64,000 bases of DNA from Branchiostoma floridae (taxonomy: Eukaryota; Chordata; Leptocardii; Amphioxiformes; Branchiostomatidae). Position numbers and translations under genes: made by a program. Below the pieces are notes generated by a model. That model had not been told where the DNA came from. It did no database searches and worked only from the letters and a program-made list of their open reading frames with translations. Position 1 is the first letter of the stretch. Every line of letters starts with the position of its first letter. The DNA is taken from contig NC_049997.1 in assembly GCF_000003815.2 (NCBI RefSeq), positions 16,293,189 through 16,357,188 of the forward strand. Direction: 5' to 3'. Shown here piece by piece: positions 10,292-22,600 of this stretch.

Positions 10292-13200
10292 TTACAACTC
10301 GGCTAGCCACATGTGTATGACTCTGTCCCCACCGACAGCACAGACAGGCAGCCTCGCGTGCCACGATAGACCGCCCTGGACCATCATACTACTGGAAACT
10401 GGTGTCTACAAAAGAAAAGGAAAAATCAAACATGCACAAAATGTTTACAGAAGAGAACAAAATACCTAGAATTCGATTCTAATAAGAACAAGCTTTCTAA
10501 AATGACTTGTGACCCCTGAGCCAACTCTGGATTTACATCAAAAGCGATTTCGTCCACCCATCCAACATCCAGCCTGTATCAAAAACTATGGCTGGGTTTC
10601 GAGTTGACACAGAGTACAGTTTGTTGGAGTCTGATTCAAAAAGAGATCTGTGGCAGCGGTGTGATGACTGCAGTATTGCCTCATTTTAAGTCAGATATTC
10701 AAAACTTATGGCATGAAGAGTAAGTAAGCGCCAAGTGTCTTCACATGAGCATTGCATAACTTACCGAGAGTCTGCTTAGAGTCAACTACATGCATTTATG
10801 CCAAAGAAACCTCGAGCATGGTCTCGAAGTTGCTCAATTCGAGTCTGGCAGAAGGGTACTTTAAATTTTTGTTCACACAGGCTTAACTGGTTGGACTTGG
10901 AGTGTAATCCTAAATGCTTGTGTAAACTAGGCCCATGAAACATGCTCAGTTTTGAAATTGCATTAATTTGCAATTTTTAAATTTGATTGACAGTTGTCTC
11001 ACCTGATGATGCCCCTTGTGGAACACCTTTACTTGGTTGCCGGGACGACCACAGGTGGCAAACAGCTTTTCACTCACCCGACACCATCTGCGTGAAAACA
11101 ATGAAGTCAGAGGACAAAACTTTGATAAAATTAGACCATTATCATTCTTAAAAAAAGGGAAACTGATCTCCGACATGCTCGCTGTTGCTCAAATGAACAT
11201 TACATATCACAGAATTTGTATACATGTATATATATAGAATATAACACTATTCCGTATCAACAGTATTATGCCAGTAGGATCACCTAAAGGATGAAGGGTT
11301 TTAAAATATAACATATAAATAAGATATAACACGGTGTATCCGAGCCAACCCGAGGCTCGGATACACTGTTATATCTTGTTTAGTGTAAGGTGGTAAAGAA
11401 TTTCCACTATTTTCACAAAGGTGAAAAACACATTTGATGACAGGCCAACATTTGTATGGTCTGAAGTTTTAATTCTTAACAGAATGACCCATGTTTGTGT
11501 TTTTTCCTACTTTTTCCCCATAGGATTACATGTTTTACTTGTTAGTACTGCAAAAGTGTTATCTCCTCCATATATAATGATGAACTTCAAGTGATAAGGC
11601 ACTACAATAATTCTGCCATGGCCACACCTGAAGTTCTTGGCGCCCTCTGGATGGACCTGTCGCCTGTCCTCTGGACGACTGGAGCGCGTCACGTCCCACA
11701 TGAACCAATCAGAGCCTGCTACAGCCCCGACTGTCAGCGGGTCCGTCCTGCACCAATCAGCTGAGGTCAGAGGGGCGTGGCCACAATCCAGCGACATGAT
11801 TGGCTGGCAGGTGATGATATCATAGAACCGGATGATGCCTGTTTTTTCAGCTACCATCAACTATAGTATGGTTATAAACAAAACAACAAAGAGTTACAAC
11901 CAACCTTATAGTTATATACAAGGAAATAAGACTGATTGTCAAACTGTACTATCGCCATGTAATATAAGGGGACTCGTACGTTGTATGGGTAAAAAAACTT
12001 TTTTTTAAAGAATGCATCCAGGCCTCATTTGGACAAACTGATCTAAAAATGCTAAGAAATTGGACGCACTAGACACCCTGAAGAAACCCTTACACTGGGG
12101 AGCAGATCCTCTGACAAGAATGAAATTATCATTGACAAGGGATGCTACTAGGTCACTTTTGGTCACAGTGACCTCTCTGACAGTTATCATGCTCCTAATG
12201 ATACCTAGGAATGCACCATGGAACTGGAAGGTGGATGTCTCTGGACCCTCCTATAATACTCGCTGCGCGGAGACTATCATTGAGTCTCAAGTTGCTAAGA
12301 AATTTGGACCCCTATAAGAAAAACGTAGCTACAAATGTACATACATTGTACCTACCTGTAACACATAGACGGGGGTAGGAAAGCAGAAGACTTAACAAAA
12401 ATATCCGCAGCGGTTTTGAATTTGAGTCTGCACTGAAGCGGTCCCTGCAAACCATGCAAACAAAAAAAACACTGCAAACTTAAACATATTTACAGTACCT
12501 TCGCGGGATCATCTGGGTGCCAGCGTACGGACACCCCCGGGCCCTTTAGCGGCATGACAGCCTTCTGTGTCCCGTCCAGGTCCCAGACACGACAGGTGTG
12601 GTCGTCGCTCACGCTTGCCACCTGATCCCCATTGGTTGGCTCAAACACGACATCATTAACGTAATCTGTGTGACCCTCCAAAACCTGCAAACAAATACAA
12701 TGAATTATCAAAACAATGTTTTACTTTGTGGTAACAGGTAATAAAGGTAAAAGGTAGTTAGGTTTTGGGGAAAACCCTGTCAAGTCTGAAAAGATGGTCT
12801 GCATGGGGGTTTTGCATGCCATTGTGTCACACTGCAGGTGGTTGTTGTTTCTGTGCATAAGATAAAAACAATGATGCTGTATAGCTTACAATGTGTACCC
12901 CCATGCAGACCCTCTTTTCAGACTAGACAGAGTCTTCCACTGTCCGGACTAGACAGAGTTTTCCGAAAACCCAAAGGTAGTCCCATAGCCTCAAAGAGGC
13001 TGTAGGGGCAACCTTCGCAACACAGGGAACAACGGACATTAAACCAGAGGGAGAGAGAAAGATGGAGAGAGAGGGGGAGTGGGTTGTTATCCACTGTGCC
13101 TAAGGCACGGTATTGGGAGCCAGAGCCCATCCCTCTCCTTCCACCGCCTTTTACCTTCGATCCCAACTGAAGTCAGGTACCCATTTTTGCATCTATTGGA

Positions 13201-15818
13201 CTCAAGGAAAGTTGTGCAAAGTGCCTTTCTCAAGGACACAATGTCTTAGGAATCAAACGTGAGACCTCTGGCTCTCGAGTTCACTTGTTTCTTAGATGTG
13301 CAAGTACTTTCAATTAGTTTCGTAGAATTTTCATTGTCATATGTTGTATCTTATGTTATAGGCCCGTAGTGCAGAAAACCTAGGTATTAAGTGTCAGTTA
13401 AAATCATAGAGTAACTGATGCATATTTCTACCTGTACAGAGTCTTTTTCCTTCAAATCTGACGAGAAGATCCGAATCTTTCTGTCTGAACCAGCCGTGCA
13501 GAATCTGTGGGGACAAATACAGAGCTTTATTATTCAGTCTTCTACAGGACATAACGTTACATAACAGTAAAATGTTACTGAACCAAAGCAAAGTGCAATC
13601 TTAAAATAATACACTAGTCAAGGTCAAACCCAATCAGGCTCTGTGTGAAATCTTTGATAGTGAAACTAAAATGTAAAAAGCAAAGGTAAAACTGAAAATC
13701 AATAAATTCTATTTCATTGAGACCTGACAACTCTTGGAAGAGTGTTGACGTTGGTTTGCGGACTCCAAGCGATGGCGTCGACTCTCGTACCGTGGTGGAA
13801 GTCACGCAGGTGTTCGTACTCAAGATCCCCCAACTCCTTGTCTTCTTCCTTCGGCATACAAGGTATCAAATGAACAATATATCATGAAGTAGAGTATATA
13901 CATTGCAGGGTTTGATATACCCAGTTCCCCAGTTGCACCACAACACGAGATTTCGTTTAGCGCAATTAAGTTTCAAATTCCAGGCATATTTCCAGGCCTA
14001 CCGCTGCATATGTAAACTCACTTTATGGGCCCTGTGAGAATTTGGTTACATTCCGCCAACTGTGCCCCACTGTGGACAGAACGGTGCACACACCAGTTCT
14101 TCCGCGACCGGGGTCCGCGGTAGTGCGCGACCAAAAAGTGACGAAAGGCTTCCGAGGGTCCATGTTTGAGTTGATATTTCTCATTATTTCCTGCGAAATG
14201 ACATTAAACGGTTACATGGCTGAAAAGCGTAGGGAATGGTGTGTTTTGGGTGCAAATTGTGTTTTGGTCCGCGCGTGGCTTCCGCGATATCCCTACGCCT
14301 GAATGTAAACAGGCCCGTGACCTAGATTGACCTCTGAAGCGCTGTGTGAAGCCAAGTTGTAATGCCGCGCGCCGTGGATGATTAAAAAAACTGTAGTACT
14401 AGAATTTTCTTTATAATTGGCTGGATTACTCTTTAGGTTTTCTTCTTTCTGACAGTATCAGTCGTCTTTGCCGGAAAAATCGTCTTCATGTTTTTCTTTC
14501 AATGCCAAAATGCCCGATTTTTGGCATTACTTTTTACATGAAAATAATGTGTTGTCCCTCTAATTTTTTAAAATTAAAGAAGTTGAAGGATCGAAACTCA
14601 GTTGATCTTGTAGGTAAAGGAATATCCTTTCACCATATATACAGTTATTTTGCTTCAGGATAATTCCCTGGTAGAGCTGGTCGCTAGATTTTAGGGTATG
14701 CCGCCTCCAATGGCACCCCCAAATAAACTGGTGTGTGCCCCCAGAAACGAACTAGGCCTAGGAAAAAAAATGTTGTGTTTCCTGTTTCAGTCCTGAAAAA
14801 ATCAGGGTCGGTAGGTAGGGATTATCTTTTTTTTTTTCTCGTATCTTTTTTTAGGCTGGCCAAAATTCTAGTGATACATATTACAATACAGTTGTACAAA
14901 GTAAACTGAAATGCATGATGACACTTGTCTTTCAATGTCAACTCTAATTTTGTGCATTTATCCTTCATTAGATTGGACAAACAGTGTTTTACTTCAATAG
15001 GAAGCAGGCTAAATAAAAATTCTAACTGGAAGCTATGTGACTCCACTGCCCACCCCAAAAAAAGTCTAGGGTCGGCAGGTTTTTTTAGGGTAGGTAGGGA
15101 AACAGGAAACACAACATTTTTTTCCTTTAATAGGCCCTAGCATGTCTTGGACCTGTCTCAGCTTATCACCAAATGGTACACTTGTGCAGTTTTCACCAGT
15201 ATCTTTTTGAGAAATCTACTGACAATTTGACATAAGTCACCACTGCGTACCATTTTGTGAATTTAATCTATGTTGTCATAAATTACATAATACTATCATA
15301 TGCTGCTGCGTATGAGCATTCTCACCAGAGTCTGCCTGTGTGCTGTGTGCAACAAGGGTCAAAATCAACGTTACATCGGACAGAAGGGGGTCAAACAAAA
15401 TAGGTTTGGACCGGGAGTCTGGGTCAAAAATCTAAAATTTGAGACGCAATTTGCCTAGGATAGGAATATAAGGCCCTATTGGCTATTCATTCATTCCATC
15501 TAAAACGACACTCATATATAACAGAAATGGCAACTATATGTTTGACTTGTACCTAAATGATAATAATTCACATAACTAGTTCTCTTGTCAAATTTGCCTG
15601 TTATTAAGTCAATGCTGACGTTCATAACATGTTGTATTTAAAGTGGGGAGGGGGGCGCTCACCGGAAACACACACTTCGCCACAGAAACGCGGTTGTTTC
15701 CTCCGTAAGCCACGAGTTGTGACGACTGTTCGAACGGACAGAACTCCACTACATGCACGTAACCCTGGACCTCAAACGAGTACGTGCTGTTCACTTCCTG
15801 GTCTGCCATTTCGTCCAA
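10292..15818 (-). CDS. NUP37: Nucleoporin NUP37 (WD40 protein)
   Basis: Seven coding exons on the minus strand join in frame: 15663-15818, 13724-13848, 13432-13504, 12499-12684, 11628-11860, 11003-11087 and 10292-10405, giving 323 aa (human about 326). It is a WD40 beta-propeller subunit of the NUP107-160 (Y) complex of the nuclear pore, also linked to kinetochores. Seen in order: YVHVVEFCPFE and AYGGNN near the N-terminus, HGTRVDAIAWSP, KIRIFSSDL, VLEGHTDYVNDVVFEP, SVSDDHTCRVWDLDG, VSVRWHPDD, LMVAEKTGIIRFYD, VGAVAGSDWFMWDVTRSS, EKLFATCGRPGN and GGLSWHARLPVCAVGGDR. These match vertebrate NUP37 block by block. ATGs at 15818 and 15809 (MDEMADQ) are both possible starts. It is divergent from the epimerase gene. 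Introns hold SINE and inverted-repeat elements. Confidence 0.95.
11321..11377. repeat. Strong hairpin in NUP37 intron
   Basis: Arms of about 24 bp (aagatataacacggtgtatc... and its complement) with a 7-base loop, differing at only one or two positions. It lies in the intron between NUP37 exons 5 and 6. It may be a very small MITE remnant. Confidence 0.75.
13050..13290 (-). mobile_element. tRNA-derived SINE, minus strand
   Basis: On the minus strand a B-box-like gtttgattcct (about 13255) is followed by the body phrases of this window's SINE family (gaaaggcac, gggtacctgacttcagttgg, gagagggatgggctctgg, ggataacaaccca). It is inserted in a NUP37 intron. Confidence 0.65.
14752..15140. mobile_element. 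Inverted-repeat (MITE-like) element
   Basis: Arms around aaatgttgtgtttcctgttt (14768-14788 and the complement at 15101-15120), extended by taggcct-like ends, enclose about 390 bp with more internal inverted pieces (agggtcgg, cctaccct). It is non-coding and lies in NUP37 intron 1. Confidence 0.6.
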
Positions 15819-16686
15819 CTGGCACGATTAAAAATTCAGACAGTGCAAAAATTTGTTTTCCCGCGGTCATTTCCTATATCAGAATGCACCATTATATCTA
15901 AGGGGTGGTATTTTTCCGATTTAACTCGTTATGACAAGAAATTGGTTTTTTTTTTAAACATTTTCTGAATTGTTGCTATTTTAATTTTCAAATATGCTGA
16001 TACTTGTCTTTGTAAGTAGTATTTATCTGTGTTTTGTGCTTTATTTTGTTATTTAAATGTTATAGTAATTTTAACCTCCTGTTTGTTTGAGTGGTACAGA
16101 CTGAAATGATGTTTCGTACGGTACAGAAGCGCCGCCTGGCAGGTTTAAACAAAACCTCATAAGCGATCACAAGATTTCATTGCTGATGACCACATCGCGA
16201 CAGTACAACAGCGCTATCTTGCAAGTTTGACTCAAACTTGTTGACTCAAACTTCATAACGTTTTTTTTTTTCTTTTTGAAATTCAGAATTCATCCATCGC
16301 GAGATTCTGGTGCAAATTAAATTGATCATTTGTTAACGTTGTACTGTATTTGTCCTCCCAGTTTGCCTCAACACTCTGCTCTCAAATCAGTCTAGTCCGC
16401 AAATCAAAGACACAACACTAAAACGCCTTGCTATACAATTACTATACTACGATCTCTTATACAACAACAAGGACATTTTCCAACTTGTGCTTGCATACAA
16501 TTGGTACAGTCAATAAGCTTGAATGGTGTTTAGCAAGGAGGTTGAAAAAGTTCTTTTCAACCTTCTTGCGTTTAGCAAACAGTACAAATGTACTAGTGTG
16601 CAAACAATAAAGACCTTTTGAACTCTACAAAGACCAAAGTTCAACTTCGTGCCTCACAGTACCAAAGTTCTCCTACCCATACCACC
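15819..16686. promoter_or_regulatory. Shared divergent promoter region, NUP37 / epimerase
   Basis: About 0.87 kb separates the two start codons, which face away from each other. No TATA box or clear motif stands out. The region contains runs of T, repeated gcttgcatacaa/ttagcaaacagtac phrases and no supported exon. Control of both genes from here is inferred from the arrangement only. Confidence 0.4.
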
Positions 16687-19600
16687 ATGACAGTGTATGG
16701 TTCTGCCAGAGAGAGCAAAATCTATATCTTGGTAACAACTGTTTTTCTCTATGCTGGTGGTACTTTGTCTCAGAAGGTTCAAGTCCATTTCCACGGGGCC
16801 ACGGTCCTGTCCTGGAAAGTGGCGGGAAAGGACGTTCTGTTCCAGAGTCGGGAGGCCATATACGACAACCAGGCTCCCATAAGAGCAGGTATACAGTTTT
16901 ATTACTCAGTAACGGTTTTACAACGATGTTTCCCTCATAAATCTGATTATGACCTGTATCCCTGTGTGACTTCTGTTTGGAGTGCGATATGTGTAACGCA
17001 AAGTTTGTCCTGCAAGTGAGCACAAAACCCCCCATCTCACAATTTGAGCATGTTGTAAGAGAGATGGAAATGGGTAGCATTGAAGACCTAGTACCTTGCT
17101 CCCTATTTCTGCCCTTGTGCATGACCATGGTTGTTCACCCTGTTGTGTCTGGTGGCACATAAAGTGCAGGGTAGCAAGTTTCCTTGCTGTTTCAGTAACA
17201 GGAAGGGGTATTTAGGGCATCTCCTCGAACACCAGGACCACAATTTTACGTCTATCGTTTTTTTTTTTACTGGAGTGGATAATATTATATAGCTGTCAAT
17301 TAAAGACGTCCCGATATCCCAAACCAACATCTGTTTAACATCTGCAAGACATTGGGAGAATTACACATTTACACAATCACAAGACAAACACCGTTTTGTA
17401 AATGTGGAAACTTTCTGTGATTGATGTTTTCATGTTTTGTGTTCTACCCTCACCAGGGATACCGATTGCTTTCCCCCACTTTGGTCAGTGGGAGGCCGGC
17501 CCGACTCACGGCTTCGCTAGAACGTCACGGTGGAAGTTAGAGGAGGGTCCCCAAAAGGTACTGATACTTTGTGTTTGTTGCTGTCTACGATTTTAGAGAC
17601 CCATTGTTGCATATTTTCCAAGCCGTCGTAGGATAGCAGTGGCCTGGATTTCTTACTGCTGCCCCCCTTCACCTCCGAGTGTCACAAAACACGTCGGGCT
17701 ATCCTTCCAAAATAAAATCCATGTTGGTGTCCCTCCCAATCCCGCGAACCATTAAATTATCAGTTCGTAAACCATTTTATTGAACGGAATTACTTGAAGG
17801 GTGACAGCCATAAGAAATCCCAGTCGCCCCCCCCACACACACACACACGAAACCTCTGCTTGGAGAATATATTTTGCATGCTTAGCTGGCGACTGTTCAC
17901 GAATGGTCAGTTCAGCACCAAGATACCTTTATTAGCATGTATCATAAGCCTGAGTTCCATCCGGGTGGTGGTTTGCTCCTATGTTCGCTCTTCTGCTACT
18001 GGGACAGCAGAAAGGCGACTGTATATAGTGTATGATAAATGTCAGAGCGAGAAGCGACTGTATATAGCGTATACTGAACGCCGGAGCGAACTACTTTCCG
18101 GATGGTACCTAGGCTAATGCATCACATGATTTCTATCAAACTTAATGTTTATACTTCCCTAGGATTCCAATGGGAACGCTACAGTTGTCTACAGCCTGGT
18201 AGATACAGAGGAGACCAGACGGCTGTGGAACCACAAGTTCAAGTTGACCTACACCTTGGTGTTCGGAGATACGGCGTTTAAAACCACTCTTAATGTAGGT
18301 TCACTTCATCTTTTTTTAACCTTTCAATGACATAGCTATTGGCCTGCATGGCCGTGGTGTTTTTGACATAGGAATATAATCCTTCAGCAGCGATTCGTGT
18401 AGGAAAAGGTATAGATAGTCCAAGTTCTATGGCAATGGGTTGCTATAGGCACTGTATCTAGGATACGGTATTGTTATTTGAAAACCTTCCCTGTCCTTCC
18501 ACTGCCTTTTACCTCCCCAGTCAAAACCTCGTACCTATCTACCTTTACATCTGGGTGGAGTGAGGAACGTCGAGTTAAGGGCCTTTCCCAAGCGCACAAG
18601 AGCAGTAGCATTACAAGATTCGAACCCAGGACCTGTGGGTTCTGGGACAAACACCCTGTATTTATCACCACATGACTCCAAAACGGCGTTTTTAATTGCA
18701 CCTCAAACCACCGTGGCGACATCACGAATATGTAGTTGACAGGTCTTTTGCTTCATTTCGGGAGTCAAACTGTCTTCTCAGGTCACCGTCTTGAGCTTGA
18801 CAGTGTAATTGAATATCCACATTGGATATCTTTTTTTATTGACTTGTTGGATTTACACACTTTGAAAACTGTACCTGAGTTTACCGATACTCACTCCTAG
18901 CAGGCAAATATATAATCTAACTCATATTGCAATTGAAACCAACTCATGTTACTGAGTTATCCGATACTGTACAACTTTCCTCGTGGTCTTGACGTATGTA
19001 ACACCTAGTTTGTCAGAGAATATGTTACACCTGTTTGTACTATTATCAGACCCAGACGAGGTCAACAAGTTCGTAGCTGATTGTGTATGTAATAAAGTGT
19101 GTTTCAACTTGCGTGAGAAGTTACTGTTTTTAGACATTGCAGCAAAAGATGGAAAGTGTTAATGACCTGGAGGTCACGGATACCTGTCACATGTACATGA
19201 ACTTGAAGACTTGCGACAGGAGTGAACAAGGAAGCCAGTATTTCCCTAGTACACAGCATGTATATCATATGGATGACATCCTCTTCAGACTTTAACTTTA
19301 ATGAGGGAGGACAAAAAAAAACAGGTTGGATAAAAAAACACAGGATGGCTAGAATGAAACGCTATGAACGTTGTAACAAGAATTGGAGTGCAACAAAACA
19401 TGGTAGCACAGCTTAGAAGTCTTTTATTTCTGTATTTAAGAGGTGAACAAAGGGACAATCGCCAGTGTGGTAGACTGGTACATCAATGGCTACCACATCG
19501 GGGGCACTCTTACTAACGTTACTGAACTAATTTCACTTCTACAACTACGGTCATGGGTACATGTACCTCACTAGTGTCACTAGTACAGTCAAGGCTACAA

Positions 19601-22600
19601 CGCGATATTTATCCCATTTTGATACTTTCTTTTCACGTCGGACCATTTTTGGAAGGGATTTTTGTTTCAAAATCATACAAGCGCGCTCAATTTACTTGCT
19701 GTGACCGCATGTTTAGTCTGGAGTAGGCCATCAAAGATCTTTTATAGTATGGGAATTATATTATTGTCTATTAGAAGACAAAATTGGGGGAAATCTGAAA
19801 TCCTTGCTCTTTTAGATTTGTTGCATTTGTCAACAAATGACACGAACCCTTTTGAGTTTTCCCAAAGGTTGGGGTCAGTCTACTGACTTAGTGATTAAAC
19901 AAAGGAGGTTTTATATTTTGATAAAAACCTCCTTGATTTGACAAGCAGCAAGTTGGTCACGTTTCTCCCTCCAAAGATCTTCAAAACATCCGCCAGAAAT
20001 GATAAATGGAAAGTGTCAAGATCTTATTTCAGATCACCAAATGGTTGTCTGGATTTCATATAATTGTCTCGTCGCACCGCATTTTGTTAGAAGGGAGACC
20101 AGAGATATCTGAGAGAGGGGAGAGAGAGAGGGGGGGGGGGGGGAGAGAAAGAGACAGGGAGACACAGAGAGAGAGAGAAAGAGGGAGACAGAGAGAGAGG
20201 GATAGAGAGACAGAGGGAGACAGAGAGAAAGAGGGGGACATAAAGAAGGAGACGGAGAAAAACAGGCGACATGGAGAGAAAGAGGGAGACAAAGAGAAAG
20301 ACTGGAGACAGAGAGAAAGAGGGAGACAGGGAGACAGAGAAACACAAATAGAGAGAGGGAAGGAGAGAGAGACAGACACAGAGGGAGAGATTCAAAGACG
20401 AGACAGGCAGAGAGACACAGAGAGAGAGAGAGAGCAAGAGAAAGACAGAGTCGGGTCCCGGTGACTTGCCATTGTAGAACGACTATGTACGGTCTCCGTC
20501 AGATCTAGAGTGCAATGAGTTTTCTAGAGGATGCTAGAGATTTTCCCACGCCTTACCACGGCAAGCCCTCAGAAGTACACAACATGTCCCCTTGACCTAC
20601 CGTGACTTCTCGGGAAGACAGAAAAATGCTACACCTAGCCCTGGCCTATCATTTATCTACCGCGCCGTCAGTTTTGCCGGGTACAGTGCAAAGGTTAATC
20701 TACAACAGTGACGCGTGTAACGTGATTCAAGGTAAGGCCACAGCAAGAAAATTTTCTGGATGACATCCTATGCAGAATGCAAAAATATTGCGATAGCGGG
20801 AAAAAACAAAATGGGTAAATAAAGGCGGCTAAATTTTCAAAATAGATTATATTAACTTCGTAACAAGATTTGAAGTGACAAAACGTTTCATCACAACTAA
20901 CAGGCATTCATTCCTGTATGAAACAAGTGAACTAGTGTACTAAAAGTGATACCAGTGTGGTACACTGGTACGCTGGCAACTACATTCATGGCTTCCATAT
21001 TGGTTGGACTTTAACAACTATCCAACAAGTTTCACTTCTGCAACAATAGTCATGACTACCTCCCTAGTGTCACATAGAACTACAAGTATAATATAAGTAT
21101 TAGGCTACAACACAACATGTTTGCCTATTTCAATCTGTCTGATCATCCCCGAAGAGGAAAGAAACTTTTTTTCCTGAAATCAGGCGAACAATGAGCGCGC
21201 TGATGTCAGACATAAATTTACTTGCTTAGGCCTAACTTGAGGTGACAACGTCCTAAAAACGGATTATCCAACAATTAGTACCCGAAGTCTATACATACCA
21301 CCCATGGCCTATCCTTACAATGTAGATGACCCCAGTGGAAGACACGGGCCCACGGCATTCCTAGTGCATTCTCGACTCAAAGGCATTCTCGACTCGACTA
21401 ACGCGTACAGCATGGTCAACGGAAAATTGTGTTTCAATCCGGACAAAGAGTAGATCGGGAAAGATCCATTTCTATTGACCAATGACTGTTTGAATTTTAT
21501 ATCGTGTTGGACCAAATTTGGTTGGAGGCGGACGCGAAATTTTAGGAAATAAAAGCCGCGAGAAACTCTTAGCTAAGACGGCAGTTTTAGGCCTGAGCAC
21601 CGCACACCGTCTCATCTGGAAAGAACACCTCGCCTTGAGCGTTCACTGAAACTTGGAATTTCGCTCGAAGAGATCCAAGACTTTGCGGGACTTTGCGAGA
21701 CTTTAAATTTGTGGGGCTTCTCTCCAGTAGTCTTCTTCGGTCCGGGCCGGTCGGTGTCTTAAACCTTTCCCCGAGCTATCTGCACCGCGTTTGTCAGTCT
21801 ATGAACTCGAGTTGAGAATGCTGTAAAGAAACTTCATCGTTCGGAAATCTCGGTCCCCGTGCCTTCACTCGGAATCATCACAGTAGTTGGCGGCTCTGGT
21901 GGAGACCCTGTCCGAAAGCTGTAGTGAGGGCAGCCGGGAGGAGAGACAGTATTCGACAACCTTACATACAGTAGGTTGGCGGTTTTACAGACTCTGAGGA
22001 ATTGTAACCTGCCGTTACCATATCATCGGCAGCTTGCCACTATATCTACGGTGGTGGGAGTGCACCCGCCCGCCCAGTTCATTCGCAGACGCCGGGGAAT
22101 TTTTTACGTGGTTGGTTTACATCACTCCCATTTTGAACTCTCACCGCGTGACTACTACTGATCGAAACTCCTACCGGGTGCGAACGATTACGCCGGCGGG
22201 AGAGAGCTTCATCTACACCGAAGAAAGCCTGGTCAAGCTGCGATAGACTGTGGATACATGGACACATTGACATGGATACCAGAAAAGACAGCAAAACCTG
22301 TTACAAATTATTGGTGACATGCACCCAGACATGTTCCAATGCTCATTGTCAGAGGGAGTTTTCGTCTTGTGGAAGGCCTGACCATCTTGTTCAGGTGAGA
22401 CTTAAATTTTCAAAAATACATTTTTAATAGATAACTGCAAAGGATGATGAAATAGACTAAAACGCTCATTTAGTTTTTTTTAATAAGAATACACGGTATT
22501 GACATTATTCTAAAACTGTGTAGAGAAATTAAGTTGACTTACGGTGTTTTCAAATTGCAATGCAACTGTATTTTTAAAGTACTGCAGTTTGAAACCACCA

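Noticed and set aside
20006-20464. Long frames rich in Glu/Arg (+) or Ser/Leu (-)
   Set aside because: Produced by the GA-rich simple tract; translations are pure low complexity.
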